Under the pieces are notes generated by a model. It had not been told where the DNA came from. It saw only the letters and a program-made list of their open reading frames with translations, and did no database searches. 64,000 nucleotides of DNA from Nematopogon swammerdamellus (lineage: Eukaryota > Arthropoda > Insecta > Lepidoptera > Adelidae), in contig OX336340.1 in the NCBI GenBank assembly GCA_946902875.1, positions 20,041,566-20,105,565 of the forward strand, written 5' to 3'. Every line of letters starts with the position of its first letter. Position 1 is the stretch's first letter. Both the position numbers and the translations under genes were made by a program. Shown in pieces: positions 18,944 through 32,800 of the stretch.

Positions 18944-20050
18944 ACACCTGTAGGGCTGCCACCTTTAAAAAATGGCAGACCCGGAGTATTCAGAAAGTTC
19001 AAAATTTTTATGAAATAAAACGTAAATTTTCAGAGGTATCGTTAATTATTATAGGCCAGTCATATCTAACCTTAAAATCGCAAACTAACGGCTAGTTCTA
19101 ATTTTTTAATGTGTTGTTAGGACCACTACCAGTAATGATATCTATGTTTGCAGCTTCAAAAGACCTGTGCTAACTTTGCAGCACTCGAAAAACCGCGAAA
19201 TTTTCGCACTTTTTTTGGTATTTTCAATATAAGTCCTAAAGTATGCGTTTTTTATAAAATATTTTCTATACTTTTTTTAAGTAGACTAAAATTTCTACAA
19301 TTTGAGATCAGAACCAGCTCTGTAGGTTCAATACTTACCGAGATACAGCTCTCCAAAAATTGATATTTTTTTCCAAAAAAGTGAAATTTTAAGATTTTGT
19401 CAAATTTCGACCCCGATATCGGGGAAAATACTCATGTACGGGTAAAATTTTAAGAAAAGATGTTGTAGAAAATGTAATTAGCTTTAATTTAAGCCAATAA
19501 TGACGTCTGTAGACCTTATAATTTACTCATAAATCTTAAAAATCCAAAAAATTTAAAAACTACGTTTTTCGCAAATTTGCTCTGTTTAGTTCTCGCAATG
19601 GAAATGTTTTATATAGAAAATATTTTATAAAAAACGCATACTTTAGGACTTATATTGAAAATACCAAAAAAAGTGCGTACATTTCGCAGTTTTTCGGGTG
19701 CTGCGAAGTTAGCACAGGACTTTCGAAGCTGCAAACTTGAATATACACTACTGGTAGTGGTCCTAACAACATATAAAAAAATCAGAACTAGCCGTTAGTT
19801 TGCGATTTTAGCGATTTTTAATGTCAGATGTTTATTTATTTATTTATTTATTTATGACTGGCCTATTATGCACGGCGCATCCGATTCGTCCGATATCCAC
19901 CCGCTCCGCTACCACGCACGCACCGCCCGCCCGATCTGACCCGGAGAAATACGATGTTAACCCGTAGCCCGGATATGCAACATTCAAACCCGTAGACTCC
20001 GGGTCAAACCCGGAGGGGTGGCAGGCCTAGACACCTGACAAAAGGTGTCA
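18944..20050. repeat. Nested inverted repeats, about 1.1 kb
   Basis: The inner pair, about 19051-19360 with 19600-19868, opens ATAGGCCAGTCATATC and closes with TATGACTGGCCTATTAT; inside, CGCAAACTAACGGCTAGTTC and GTATGCGTTTTTTATAAAAT are inverted. An outer pair around 18945-18985 and 19995-20040 shares GACACCTGTAGGGCTGCCAC with GTGGCAGGCCTAGACACCTG. A TTTA microsatellite (19829-19854) lies in the right arm. There is no coding capacity. Confidence 0.75.
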
Positions 20051-20143
20051 TAGGTCAAAACCATGCAAATGAACCCACTTACATAAAAAAAAAATTGTCG
20101 GTCGATATGCCGAACACCATGTATAATATTACTAGACTTCCTT

Positions 20144-20556
20144 ACCTATAATAAAATCCAACGTCTGCTTTCTGTCTGAGTGTCTGTCTGTCTGTCCGCT
20201 TATAACTCGAGAACCACTGAACCGATTTTAATAAAACAAAATTCTACGGATAGCTTGATTCTTCCCATCAACTATAGGTTACTTACTATCACGCTAAATG
20301 GCTTATGAGGTTAGCAGTGAAGTGAAATATGAGAGCGGGCGGAGCCGCGGGCACAGCTTGTCCCAAATGTAGACCAAATGCATAGCATGGAACGGAAAAT
20401 CTGTAACGACCTGTGTGCCGTCGTCGTCGCGATTCTATAAGTCGAGAACTACTCAACCAATTCACATGGTTTTTTTCACTGACGACGTTTCGTAGCACAT
20501 CTAAAGATGGTTGATTTGGTATGTGCCGCCGCGAAGCAAAGCCGCGGGCACAGCTA
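20144..20556 (+). mobile_element. Two short Helitron-type ends
   Basis: 20144-20356 opens ACCTATAATAAAATCCAACG and ends GCGGAGCCGCGGGCACAGC. 20380-20556 ends GCCGCGGGCACAGCTAG. A GC-rich hairpin followed by CTAG is the 3' terminus style of lepidopteran nonautonomous Helitrons. The second piece is also found, decayed, at 13190-13345. Confidence 0.6.
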
Positions 20557-20641
20557 GGCGCACATAATGGAAGGGCATGAGCATGAAGCTATGCAGCTCT
20601 GTAATCTATTTAAATTAAAAGGTTGAGTTGATTGACTAGCC
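20554..20641 (+). promoter_or_regulatory. Conserved block upstream of OR2
   Basis: TAGGCGCACATAATGGAAGG, AGCTCTGTAATCTATTTAAA and GGTTGAGTTGATTGACTAGC lie about 150 bp before the OR2 start codon and recur at 53549-53630, about 120 bp before the OR3 start; a weaker copy is at 13344-13415. It may contain receptor promoter elements, or may simply be ancestral flank copied with the genes. No TATA box or initiator can be assigned. Confidence 0.55.
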
Positions 20642-20791
20642 ACGTATGTATATCTTCGATCATAAATATTTTCCATCTACGATGTATATACCTAACACTA
20701 CCATATAAATGTATCGAAGTTTCACTCGACACTGTACGGATACATTAATGTAAAATAGACGACGTCTGAAAATACATTGATTTAATTGAAG

Positions 20792-20808
20792 ATGATTCCC
20801 AAGTTACT
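20792..20808 (+). CDS. OR2 exon 1 (start codon)
   Basis: ATGATTCCCAAGTTACT is followed by the donor GTGAGTAATA. The 17 nt leave two bases that join the first base of exon 2 to give Leu. The start is supported by the identical arrangement in OR3 (ATGATTCCCAAGTTGCT then GTGAGTAATA). Confidence 0.88.
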
Positions 20809-23800
20809 GTGAGTAATATACTTTTATTTAGTGCCTGGTTGTGTTACCTCGGATGTTAAGCACAAATAATTTAGATATGTCGTGACAGCTGTGTGTGTAC
20901 ATTTCTTTTTCGTAGGACCACGCATTTACATAATTATGTTCTTTCAGACCACACCTGGAACTGAGGCATCAAGAATTCGAGAGACTCGTGATGAAGTGCA
21001 TGTACTTGCACGGCTTGTGGCGCGGCAAGCTACCGGGAGCCAACAACAACTTTACACCCGGACGCTGCTACAATATATACCTCATCTTCTGGTATTGTTT
21101 AATGATTTTCGGTGGCCTCATGTACTTGATTAAGTATAGCGAAGGAGACGTGTACACCGTAGCTCCGCCCTGCACGGATATGTTTTTAGCAATAGTTACA
21201 ATGGTTTGTAATATTTTTTTAAATATTGGAGATCATTCAATAACATACGAGTCCTAATTACTTACTGTGATGTTTTCTAGATATTCATAGCTTTAACTGA
21301 GACGAAGACGTTTGAAGAACAAATGGAAAGATATTACACTGTAATACACTTGTCTAATTACAAATACCACAACAAAGTAACAAAACAGGTAATCATAATT
21401 CATATACATTTTTCAACTTTCCATTTTTATGAAAACCAGTATTGGTGGCTGTGTCGAGAGACCAAAGGTGCTCCACATAGCCAAATTATCTTAACTTAGT
21501 GAACCTAGGCTCAGCAAGACACCATACCAGCAGATTGCGGACTATTGAATGAAGGGCACGCTAGCTTTTTTTTATGGAAAGCGCGACATGTGGCACTTTT
21601 TCACCTACTAGTATGTGTCTAACGATGCCCACGGACATTCAGTGATGCACGCGGATTGCATATGCCATGCCGGCCTGAGAGAAGCCTTTTCACGCCCTTT
21701 TGAAAACCCCGAGGCTGCACTTGGGGAGAACTAGACAGGCAGAGAGTGCGTTCCGCATTTTCCTGGTTCTGTGGATAAAAGTCCTACAGAACAGGTTGAT
21801 GCGCATCCGTGGTAGGTCGATTGTATAGGGTTGCATCTTCTGCCCATTACGCGTAGTGCGAGCTACCATGCAGCTCCTTCGAACGTTCCCCGTGAAATAG
21901 ACGATAGAACACACTTAGAGAGCCGACCTCCCTACGGAGTTGAAGCGGTTCTAAGTTGCGGAATACCACAGGATTGATGAGTACGCCAAGCTTTATAAAG
22001 ACCAGCTTGGCCTAGCCCTAAATGTCGCCCCGGATGTTTAAGTCGTGCGACAGATCGTTCGACACCGAGGATCCCAAAAGATGGTCGTTTAATTGAAGAG
22101 ATGTGTTTTGGAAGGAAGGAGCTCGCGATGTTGTCTCGCAACGCATGGAGAGACATGCTCAACAACATGCCTGATACGTGGTGTAGTTTTACTACCACCG
22201 TGCAATATTTCTCGTTTTTTTCCACCACATAACACTGTTCTTTACGCTCCTGGCGGCATACTAACTCCCTCGATGTATCCTCTCCTCTTTGATATTGTTT
22301 GAAATCCATAGATCCAACTCCCCTTGCATCGCCGTGCAGTTGGTACAAATGCGCCCACGCCACGGTACGCCAATGGTATGGTCGCGCCCACTGTCGTCTG
22401 AAGTTGTTGCGACTGCAGCTATCCGTTACCGTCGCCGGTCAGTTTGTCAGCTCTCTTCGCGAACGCACACGCTCTAGTTTTGCGGTCGATCAACACGCCA
22501 GATTGAGGGCGACGCCACGCTGGCCGTCATTGCTTCGAAATTGATGTTGATTGTTGTAACTGTTGTAATTATTAAATACGAGGTATCGGACGGTCCGACC
22601 TCTCTCTCTCGCCGCGCACTAACCACCGACAGTTCGTGCTGCGGCGACGGACGCCGTAGACCGTCTACCACTCGTGAGCGCGTTTAATTAAGGTCTGGGT
22701 GGGGCCCCAGTCGTGAAAACGCGTCATCGGTGAAATTTTGTGGTGAGCAACCAAGCGGCCTTCGGTCGGTTCATCCCGAACAGATGTTATCAGAAAAAAA
22801 AAATGGTTGTCCATAGATCTATCCCCCTCCTCTCGTAGAGCCATTTCTGAGTCTGGGGTGAAATTATCAACTCTCGTCACCCTCACCCCGGCCTTCATTG
22901 CCCTCAATTCAACCGATTCCCTTACTAAATGCTCTCCCTCCCCTCAGAAGAATTGGAATCTCGCTGTTTGATTACTGCTCTGTTTAACGCATGTTTTTTT
23001 TCATTTATAAATATTTTAGTTTAGTAGAATCTAATCTAACCCAATGGTCACACCTCACCCAGAATAGACGGTGTGTTGTGGACGAAATGAAGCGGAGACT
23101 TGTGTCCGAACTAAAAATATTCCTCCAGTCTGCTATATAAGTTTTATGTGATTCCAATAAGAGGTTTCAGCATGAAAAGAGCAGCATTGACTCCACCTCC
23201 TATCTTACAAGCACGTGACTTCATTAGATGGCCATTTTCATATGAAATTAGGCTTCGATGTCGAAATATCGCAAGCTTTCTTTCCGAGGCCACATGAAGA
23301 ACATGATCAAGGTGGCTTCTGGTTTATCAGGTTTATTCAACGACGATGACGCGACGTTCAGGCAAGACCGACGGTATGTCGTTCTGTCAGAACTTCAATA
23401 TATTATATATAACGCAGCTGAGATCTTACTGGAATACTCTTTTTTTTTATGGAAACCGACACGGTTGGCTACATCACCTACAACATCCGTGATGTCAGCC
23501 CATAACACCGGGTGAACAAGGTGCCATGTCAGTGCTACCCTTCGGTCATGCCGGCTACACTGAACTGGACGGAAAACAAACACAATCTATTTACATAGCC
23601 GTTTCGACCGAGGTTACATTCAGTGCGGTGGTATCAACCCGGGCGGGTTGAACCCTACCACCTAGTAAGGTAAGAAGGGAAGGTACCTACAGTTTTACGT
23701 GGAATCCGAACCACGGTCAGCCTCCAACGATCGAGCGGTCACCCATCCAAGGACTGACCGCGAATAGCAACAGTCGACTGTCTGCACCACAGATCGCGCT

Positions 23801-26800
23801 CTGGGAAGACTTAACTAAATAACAGCTAGACCTATAAAATCATATGTAAATAAATAACATTAATTTGACAGGTCAACCGAACTAATATGTTTTTTTTTCT
23901 ATTCTGATTGAAAGGTCCTGTACACCGCCGAGGAACGTTCATTCAAGTTGTTCAGAATGTCGAATTGGTTGCTGATACTTGGTCCCGTATCCTATGTAAT
24001 GATTCCTGTTATAATTAATTTTGTGAATGGAGCTTTCACCGACCACTCCATCCCACTGGAAACAATACAGTTCATAGCGCTGCCCTTCGAATATAGACAT
24101 GATCTCGTCAACTGGATATTCGCCTCCATCATATTTATAGTAAACTCTGTCACGCTGTCTTATATAATTGTTTACTTCATTATGTTCATGGTATTCATAA
24201 TAATCCACCTGGTAGGACAAATGGAAATTATGAAATACAACTTGCAAAATTTATCTAATAATATGAAGTCGAGCAAAGTACTGTTCACAGAGGAAGAAGA
24301 TAACGAAATATTCGAAAGAATTAAACGTATCGTCGATCATCACAACTCAATATTCGAGTAAGTTTTACTTTTGTTCAGTTTTACAAGTGAAATTTTTGCT
24401 TTTAATTCATCTCTTGCCCTAAATCACAGATTGAATCTATCGTTATATTATCTCAAAAGTCATACAAATAAAATGAAGAAGAAGAACGACAAACAAATCG
24501 TCAAACGACCCCCGCCTTTATACGCAGGCATAAAAAAAGTAAAAAAAAGGTTTTCTTATATACTTAAAAATAATTATAAAAATAATTATTTTTATAATTA
24601 CTTAAAAATAAAGGTTTTCTTATATACTTAAAAATAATATAATCTACTAAGAGACGGGACTCCCATACCACAGAATAGAAAAGAGTACTCCGTACAGAAG
24701 CTTCTCTGTACAAACACTCACAAAGAAATAGCTACTCTGCGACGACGCGATAAAGTACAAATTGACTCGCACAGAGCTGCATGCCTAACCACGATAACCA
24801 CCTACATTTCGCTTCTCTTTCTGTCGCGTGACTCTATCTCGAAAGCGCATCGTTCAGCGCGTGTAAGGGCTGTGTCTTTGGGCTGTCTTTTTGTGAGGAA
24901 TAAAATAAAGATGATACCTACCAACGATACGATATTATTAGCTACGGTAAATTCATGCGAACAAATTCATGATGCGTTAACGTCACAATTAGTTTCTCAC
25001 ATGGAAGCGTGCAACCTTCCAGTGATAGTTTTGTTTGATCAATAAATTTAATGATCATCTACAATGTACCTATTGTTTTATTTATTTATTTATGGATAAG
25101 GAAACTTAACAGCTATACACATGGATATTTTAAAAATTAACAATTACAAATAGGAAAGCCAATTACAAAGTTTCACATTTTAAATAAAATATAATACAAT
25201 ACAACAAAACAAAGTCAACTACGAGATATTTAAAAATATATTTATATTTTTTTATAGCTAATGTCAATGTGTGAGGGTGTGTGAGGGTGTGAGAGGGTGC
25301 GTCTGAGGGTGTGTGCGTGTGTGTGTGTGTTTGTGTGTTTGTGTTTCTTTATTTATTTAACTTGTATTTTTTTATATTTAAAATGTATAATATGATGTTA
25401 TATTACTGTTTATATTTATGCAACTCTTCATTCATACTAGCCAGTGATTGGTCGAGTGGGTTGACTATTTCGCTTTGGAAAGTTCGTCTGCTGAGGTGGA
25501 AGATATCTCTATATATGTACCGATGGGTTTCATAAGACGCGCGACTAGGGGGTTTAGAAATGTAACGTGTCTAAAAGCAATTTATTATGCATAATAATAT
25601 GTTAGAAGCAATCTTCATTACGCCAGCTCCATCTGGACTCTGGTAGACAACTTTCTACCAAATTCATATTAACGAAATCGAAAAGACGCAAAAGAACTTT
25701 ATAAAATATTTAACTTATGCCACTAAAAGAACATATCATTCATATGAAATAAGCTGTTTTGAACCAACATGTTAAGTCTAGAGACGTAACATGTCAAACT
25801 CTATGTACCGAATTTCAACTTTTTAGTTCCAGTGGATACGGAGAATATAGGGTGTGACAGACGGACGGACAGACACAAGAGTGATCCGATAAGGGTTCCG
25901 TCTTTTCCTCTTTTGAGGTACGGAACCCTAAAAGGAGTAACGATGGTAATATCGACAACAAAAAATCTATATAGTCAAGCACTAGGCACTCACATTGAAA
26001 ATAGAGTTGCCGCTTTAGAGAAAACTAGGGTATTTTATTAGGAGTACATCTTATGGAATAAAATATGCCATCCTCGCGTAAACCGATGTGCCATGCATGA
26101 TTGTTTTAATAGGAAGATTATAGAGTAACTTAGAGGCTTACTTAAAAAAAAGAAAAAAGAAAGAAATATATTTATTCACTATCCGTAAAGAGTACAGCAC
26201 AATAATTTGACATACCTAATTACACACGAGGACGGTGAAACAGAAACCGCTCAGCTGAGACGCATTCAGACTGTGCGCTGAGTTTCAGCGACAATGTCCA
26301 AATGCCACTCATTAAATACGGCATGTTTTACGAATAATAAAGCCAAATATTAATCTGGCTTTGTCTCTTAATTCACTATTTTAGAAATTATTCACGATTG
26401 TAAATATCAGTAAAATCATTGTATCTCAACCAGCACGCGGCGAAGGCGGCGAGTTTGCTATAAATGAACCTATAACATTTACAAAAAGTACATTTCTTCC
26501 AGATCGCTAGATATGTTGACACGATGCTATGGAGTTTCGATTTTCGCGAACTACGCATATGACGCTGTCGCCATATGCCTTCTTTTGCTAGTGCTGTTAC
26601 AAAATGCAAGTAATAAAATCAATTTTCTTTACATTTACAAACTTTGGTTGGCGTAATTTCCGGTGGTGGCGGTGGTGACTGGTGGCGCTATTTTGGTAAC
26701 TTAATAATCGGAAATTGTTCATGACGTGGTAGAAATTTCATGAGAGCCAAGCGGTGAACATTCGCCAGATTTTGTGATTACATAGGGTTGAATTTTTGAA

Positions 26801-29800
26801 GTGAAAACTTCTTTAGCGGCGCTTGGCACTTTTTATATGGGGAAAAAAACTTATGTTCGCTTCAGCGCGTGACAACCGCGTCAGATAACAATCTATAGTT
26901 GCTATGACAACCGCGTCAGATAACAATCTATAGTTGCTATGACAACCGCGTCAGATTACAATATATCACGTTGCTATGACAACGCTCAATACATGACATC
27001 TCAAAGTTCTGCAAAAATTTTTTTTTCTTCTAAAATACTTTATTTCAGCCAACTGGGGCCATACAGTGAACAAGAAACTATAAAAACATAATGAAAACTC
27101 AAACTAAACAATATTAAAATAGTTATCAAATGAATGTAGGGTTCCGTAACAAATGCATGTCTGTCCGTTCTACTAAATTTAACATTTATTTCAAAATAAA
27201 TGTAGGGTTCCGTAACAAATGCATGTCTGTCCGTTCTACTAAATTTTGCAATTTTCAACCAAGGTCCTCCGACGGTTATTTTATAATAAAAGTAGGGTTC
27301 CGTAAAACGTTTATGTCTGTCCATTCTACTAAGTTCTGCAAAATGAATGTAGGGTTCCGTAACAAATGCATGTCAGTCCGTCCTACTAAATTAAACTTTT
27401 TTTTTATATTTTCTTTTTTTTTAAAAAAAAAAAATTTCATTAATTTTTTTCTTTTTATTTTTTTTAAGCAATGTTACGGTGTTGTTTTCACTTCTGCCGG
27501 CACTCCCGGAGTGCAACTGTGGCTTTTTTATTGATTTGATTACTTAGCCTATAATTCGAAAATCGAATAGAGTTCTCGCCGCTAGAGCTGTGCAAAACAT
27601 GAGGCGACGAGAGCTGTATTTATGTGTCTCAAACACCTTGTATGAAAGGTGACACACACTAATAATTCACGAATGTAACGTGATAACGTTTATTTCGACT
27701 TAACTTATTTCATATATCTTGTCATCGGAAATGTGTGTAATCCATCATTCATTACATAGAATTCCTAGGAAATGTATATAATGCCTGAAATCAGCAGGCA
27801 ATGTGTGATTTTTTGTTTTACGGACAACGCGACATGTGGCATCGTTTCACCCGGTCAGTCTCCGTGGTCAGACAATTAGGTGTCTAACGATACCCATGGA
27901 CATTCTCTAATTCACGTTGATTGCGAAATGCGAATGCCATGCCGGCCTGACAGGAGCCTTTTCACGCCCCTTTTTTAACCCCCAACGAAAAAGACGGAGG
28001 GGTGTTATAAGTTTGACGTTTGTGTGAGGGTGTGTGTGAGGTGAGTGTGTCTGTCTGTGGCATCGTAGCTCCCAACCGGATGGACCGATTCGGATGCGGT
28101 TTTTTTAAATAGGAAGCTTGTTTAATCGGAATGGTTCTTAGCTATGTTTGTAATCAAGTAATCAAGTAATTAAGTAATAAAACAATTAATCATTTTAAAA
28201 AGTGGACCGATTTTCATGCGGTTTTTTTTAATTGAAAATGGCGTACTTGTGAGGAAATAGATGGGCAGGGAGTGCGTTCCACATTTTTCCGGTTTTGTTA
28301 ATAAAAGACCTACAAAACCGGTTGGTGCGCGCATCCGTGGTAGGTCGATTGAATAGGGTGCATCCCCTGCCCAGTACGCGTAGTGCGGAGGTGGAGTGGG
28401 GACGGCGGAATCGCGTTAAACAGCTCCTTCGAACACTCATCATGAAATAGACGATAGAACACACTTAGGGAGCCGACGTCCCTACGGAGTTGTAAGGTGG
28501 CCAACCATTCCGGATTCTGCGGGACCGTCCCGCAATAGCAGTTGTAATCCTGCATTGAAATAACTATTAAAATAGTACCGCAAATTGTCTAATGCGTCCC
28601 GCATCTCCCGAATTTTCCATATTTCCAAGTCTAAGCAACACACCTCAAAAAAAGCCTCAGATGCACTCCGGGAGTGCCGGCAGAAGTGAAAACAACACCG
28701 TAACATTGCTTAAAAAATAATTTAAGTTTTAAGTTTATTTATAAAGAAGGTATAAAAAAAAAAATAAAAAAATAATAATGAAAAAAAAAACTAAATAAAA
28801 AATAATTTATTAAAAAAAAAAATTATGAAAAAAAAAATTGAAAAAAAAAAAATAAATTAATGAAAAAAAATAAAAAAATCATGTTAAATTTAGTTGAACG
28901 GACAGACATGCATTTTTTACGGAACCCTACATTCATTTTGCAGAACTTTGTAGAATGGACAGACATAAACGTGTTACGGAACCCTACTTTAATTATAAAA
29001 TAACCGTCGGAGAACCTTGGTGGAAAATTGTACAATTTAGTGGAACGGACAGACATGCATTTGTTACGGAACCCTACATTCATTTTGAAATAAATGTTAA
29101 ATTTAGTAGAACGGACAGACATGCATTTATTACGGAACCCTACATTAATTTTGCAGAACTTTGAGATGTCATGTATTGAGCGTGGTCATAGCAACGATAC
29201 ATTGTTATCTGACGCGCGCGCGTTGTCATAGCAACGCGCTGGCGCTGACGCGAACATAACATTTTTCCCCCATATAAAAAAGTGCCAAGCGCCGCTAAAG
29301 AACTTTTCACTTCAAAAAAAAACCTCAGGGTTATACCCTTTCAAACAAAAAAAAAAGAATTTTCAAAATCGGCCCACAATTGATGGAGTAATCGCGTAAC
29401 AAACATCCAAAAAAAGAAAACACACCGTCGAATTGAGAATCTCTTAGGTCTAAAGTAAATTGCTCGTGAAGACAAATGCAACGAGCCCAAACACGATGGG
29501 TTTATCATGTGTAGTTTAGGAGTTCCTATGGCCACCTTCTGTCTCCATCATCAGACCAGCTCGATGGTACTCGTACCATAATATATTACGCCGGCCGGTC
29601 GGATATTATCTGGCCGGTTGGAAAAGAAAAATTTCAAATTTAGAATATTCATGAAACAAGGGTCCGAATATGTATCACTAGTATATCGATTCATGTATTT
29701 CAATAGGACAGAGAAAATTTCAAAATATTGGGTATTTTAATACTTTTTAGTTCTAGTTTTTTTTTTTTAAGTCGGTTTTATATTTTTTAAAACAGTTTTT

Positions 29801-32800
29801 ATTTCATTCTTTTTAGAATATTACATAAAAAATAATAATTGAAATCGAATAATCGAAATCGATTGAGGTGGTACAGAATTATTCGCCATATGTGTCAGAC
29901 TGCAAATTGCTGAATAAGTCCACATCACAAAAGTTTTGCTGAAGGTAACCACACAACATAGTAATTTATCAAACTGAAAATTGCTGAAAACGACCACATC
30001 ACAAGTATTGCTGAAGGTAACCACACACCATAGTATTATGTTGATTTTTCGAAAACCGCTGAACCAATTTCGATAAAATTGAAATGGTACCACCTCGGAA
30101 GTATGACCTAACAAACAAAGAAAGAATTTTCTAAATCGATCCCCATTTGACGGAGAAATCGCGTAACAAACATAAAAAAAAAAAAAATCAATAAAAAACA
30201 TACAGTCGATATTTTTTTTTTTTTTTTTTTTTATTGATGCTGACACGGTTGGCTTCATCACCTACAACATCCGTGATGTCAGCCCATAACACCGGATGAA
30301 CTTGGTGCCACGTCAGTGATTCCCTTCAGTCGTGCCGGCTACACTGAACTGGACGGAAAACACAAACTATTTACATAGCCGTTTCGACCGACCTTTCATT
30401 CAGTGCGGTGGTACGAACCCGGGCGGGTTGAACCCTACCACCTAGTAATATAAGAAGGGAGTCATATCCCTTAGTCGCCTTTTACGACATACACGGGGAG
30501 AGATGCAGTGGGGCTATTCTTTTAAAGTACTGGCCCCACACGGTACTGAGTACCACACGGAATTGAGAATCTCCTCCTTTTTTGGAAGTCGGTTAAAAAA
30601 TAGAAAACATTAAAAATTAAGGGGGGTTCCCATACAAGAAAAGTGTTTTTTTTTTCAATGTTTTTTTTTTGTGGTGCGGAAACCTCGGTGCGCGAGGGAG
30701 TCCGACTCGCACTTGGCCGGTTTTTATGTTAGTTTAGTTTGTTAGTTTAATATAATAGGTTTGCGCGTCTTGCACCAACACGAGTTTAAAGTTAAGTAGC
30801 GAGTTATGGATTTAAACGCGGTTCACACATACAACGGGTGCTAGTTTAACGAGTTAAACTGGTTTATATATTAAATTTGTGTTGGTGCAAGTGGGCCTAA
30901 GTTTTATTTTCACGCTTAATATTATCTTCAATATTGCATCGTCCACCCCAACGCGCTTCTGTCCATAGGTTGTTTGGTAAAAATGCGGCATAATTACTAA
31001 ACTCTCGTATTGTATAATTTGGTTTTGTTTCTGGTTGGGCCAATTGCGTTGTAAATCGGTTGTGGTGACATTTCACCTAGTCCCTTCCTTGTCTGTCCCA
31101 TATACCTACCTCACCGCCTGATGAAGGTAGCACAGTGCTGCCATCGCTCGCGCCGCCGCTGTCGAGCGGCTCGCGAGTCGTGATTCGAGTCTCCGCCGGC
31201 TGCGACGTCAAACTTGCGCGTTGCAGTTTAACCGCAAATGAAATATTATTTTTAACCGCTTCCGCCTTAATATTACATCATCCTACGCGCCGTACATTGT
31301 TTCTCGCCGCGAGTGTCGTTTCGCAACGCTGCGCTGCTGGAGACGAACCTCTTTGCGTGGTGGCCACCCGCTTCGCCGCGCCGCCTGGACATCCATCAGT
31401 GGTGAGTCCTGCACAATTTCCTTTCCTCCCCTGGTGTGGTGTTCACTGCGACTGCATTTACAACGCAAGCCTATATAGGTACTATTTTTTTTATCATTTT
31501 GTAAAAACCTAAATTCCAGCGACCTACCGCCGCGTCACCATAAGTTGGTCCTTCGAGCCGGATCCCTATTGGTTAGCGTTGTATAAATATTAAAATTAAA
31601 TTCCGCATATTAAAATGGCTACCAGTGCAGAGCGTCTCGAAAGTGAAAGAGAAAAAAGGTTATACGAGCGTAGGTTAAAGCGCATCGAAAGTAAAATTAA
31701 TTGTTACTTCGAACGCCTGCAAGTCGTATTCGACAAAATCGCAAACATAAATGCACAAAATGTGGACATTTTTCTTGCGCACGCCGCTACTCTAAAGAGT
31801 ACGCGCCAAGAATTTCTGTCCTCGTTGGACGAACACAACGAGTTGCTCGCCTCGAACCCTGACGGTCCCGAACCCAACTACAACTCAATGAATGCGTTCG
31901 AAGAGTTGTACGCGCAAATTAAATTTAAATACGACCAAATAATGTCGTCGCGTGTTATTACGCAAAGTAGTGAGGGGAATGCGCCAAAAATGTCATTCCG
32001 ACAGGCGCCAAAATTGCCGCGATTAGAGTTGTGTTCGTTCAACGGAGAAATACAGAATTGGCCAATATTTTTCGAGACTTTCAGAACGGTCATTCACGAA
32101 AACACGGATCTGACTGATGGTGAAAAAGTACAGTATTTGGTTGGCAGATTGATTGGTAAAGCGCAGAATATCTGTCAAGGCTTTATGCCTACTGCCGAAA
32201 ATTATTCTGTGTTGTGGGACGCATTAGTAAGCAAATATAATGACAAACGCGTATTAGCCGCTAACTACCTAGACCAGCTATTACAGCTACCTACTGTCGG
32301 TGAGGCTACGTCTAGTAGTTTAGAAAACTTCGTGGACAAATTCTCGTCCATTGTGTCCGCATTGAGACAGTTAAAATTAGATAACTTGGAGGAATTCATT
32401 TTCATTCATCTAGGTACTAAAAAACTCGACCTTGAAACGGTCAAGTTATTTGAAATGTCATTGAGAGGCAATAACGAAATGGCTACGTCAGCGCAGTTCA
32501 TTGACTTCGTTCGCGAACAATCACGTATTTTACAGCGTGCATATGCGGGTACGTCTGAAAATCCGGCGTCCCCGTCCCCGTCCCCGCCTCCGACGCACCG
32601 CGCGAACCAGCCGTTCACAAACAGAAGTAATAATAATTACCGCCCCACAGTCAAATCTCAACTGCCTCCTCCGCCGCCGCCGCCTTCTCAAAACAATTAT
32701 GGCGATACATTCAAAACTTTCGTTAGTGTACAGGACGACAGATGTATGTCATGTGGAGGTAATGACCACTCCCAACTGTATCACTGCTCCAATTTCATCT

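Larger units (their letters stand above)
26790..29326. mobile_element. Large TIR element with subterminal tandem units
   Basis: Left and right arms begin TTTTTGAAGTGAAAA and TTTAGCGGCGCTTGGCAC, inverted to each other, followed by CGCGTCAGATAACAAT motifs. Each arm contains about four tandem units built on TAGGGTTCCGTAACAAATGC and GTCTGTCCGTTCTACTAA, then CGGCACTCCCGGAGTGCA. AGGGTT flanks both ends (26784-26789, 29327-29332). The centre carries a LINE fragment rather than a transposase. Further copies: 41636-42150, 42600-42780, 62340-62870. It lies in OR2 intron 5. Confidence 0.7.

Noticed and set aside
19148..19363. 71-codon frame in the foldback at 19051-19868
   Set aside because: It lies in an inverted repeat arm, and its complement in the other arm is interrupted; no family features.
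20882..21133. Overlapping frame across OR2 exon 2 (RIRETRDEV...), also in OR3 at 63106-63408
   Set aside because: Conserved only because it overlaps the real exon; it does not connect to exons 1 or 3 and gives no receptor-like protein.
31135..31512. 125-codon frame, repeated exactly at 34888-35265
   Set aside because: Both copies lie inside the BEL LTRs; no LTR-coded protein is expected and the composition is not protein-like.
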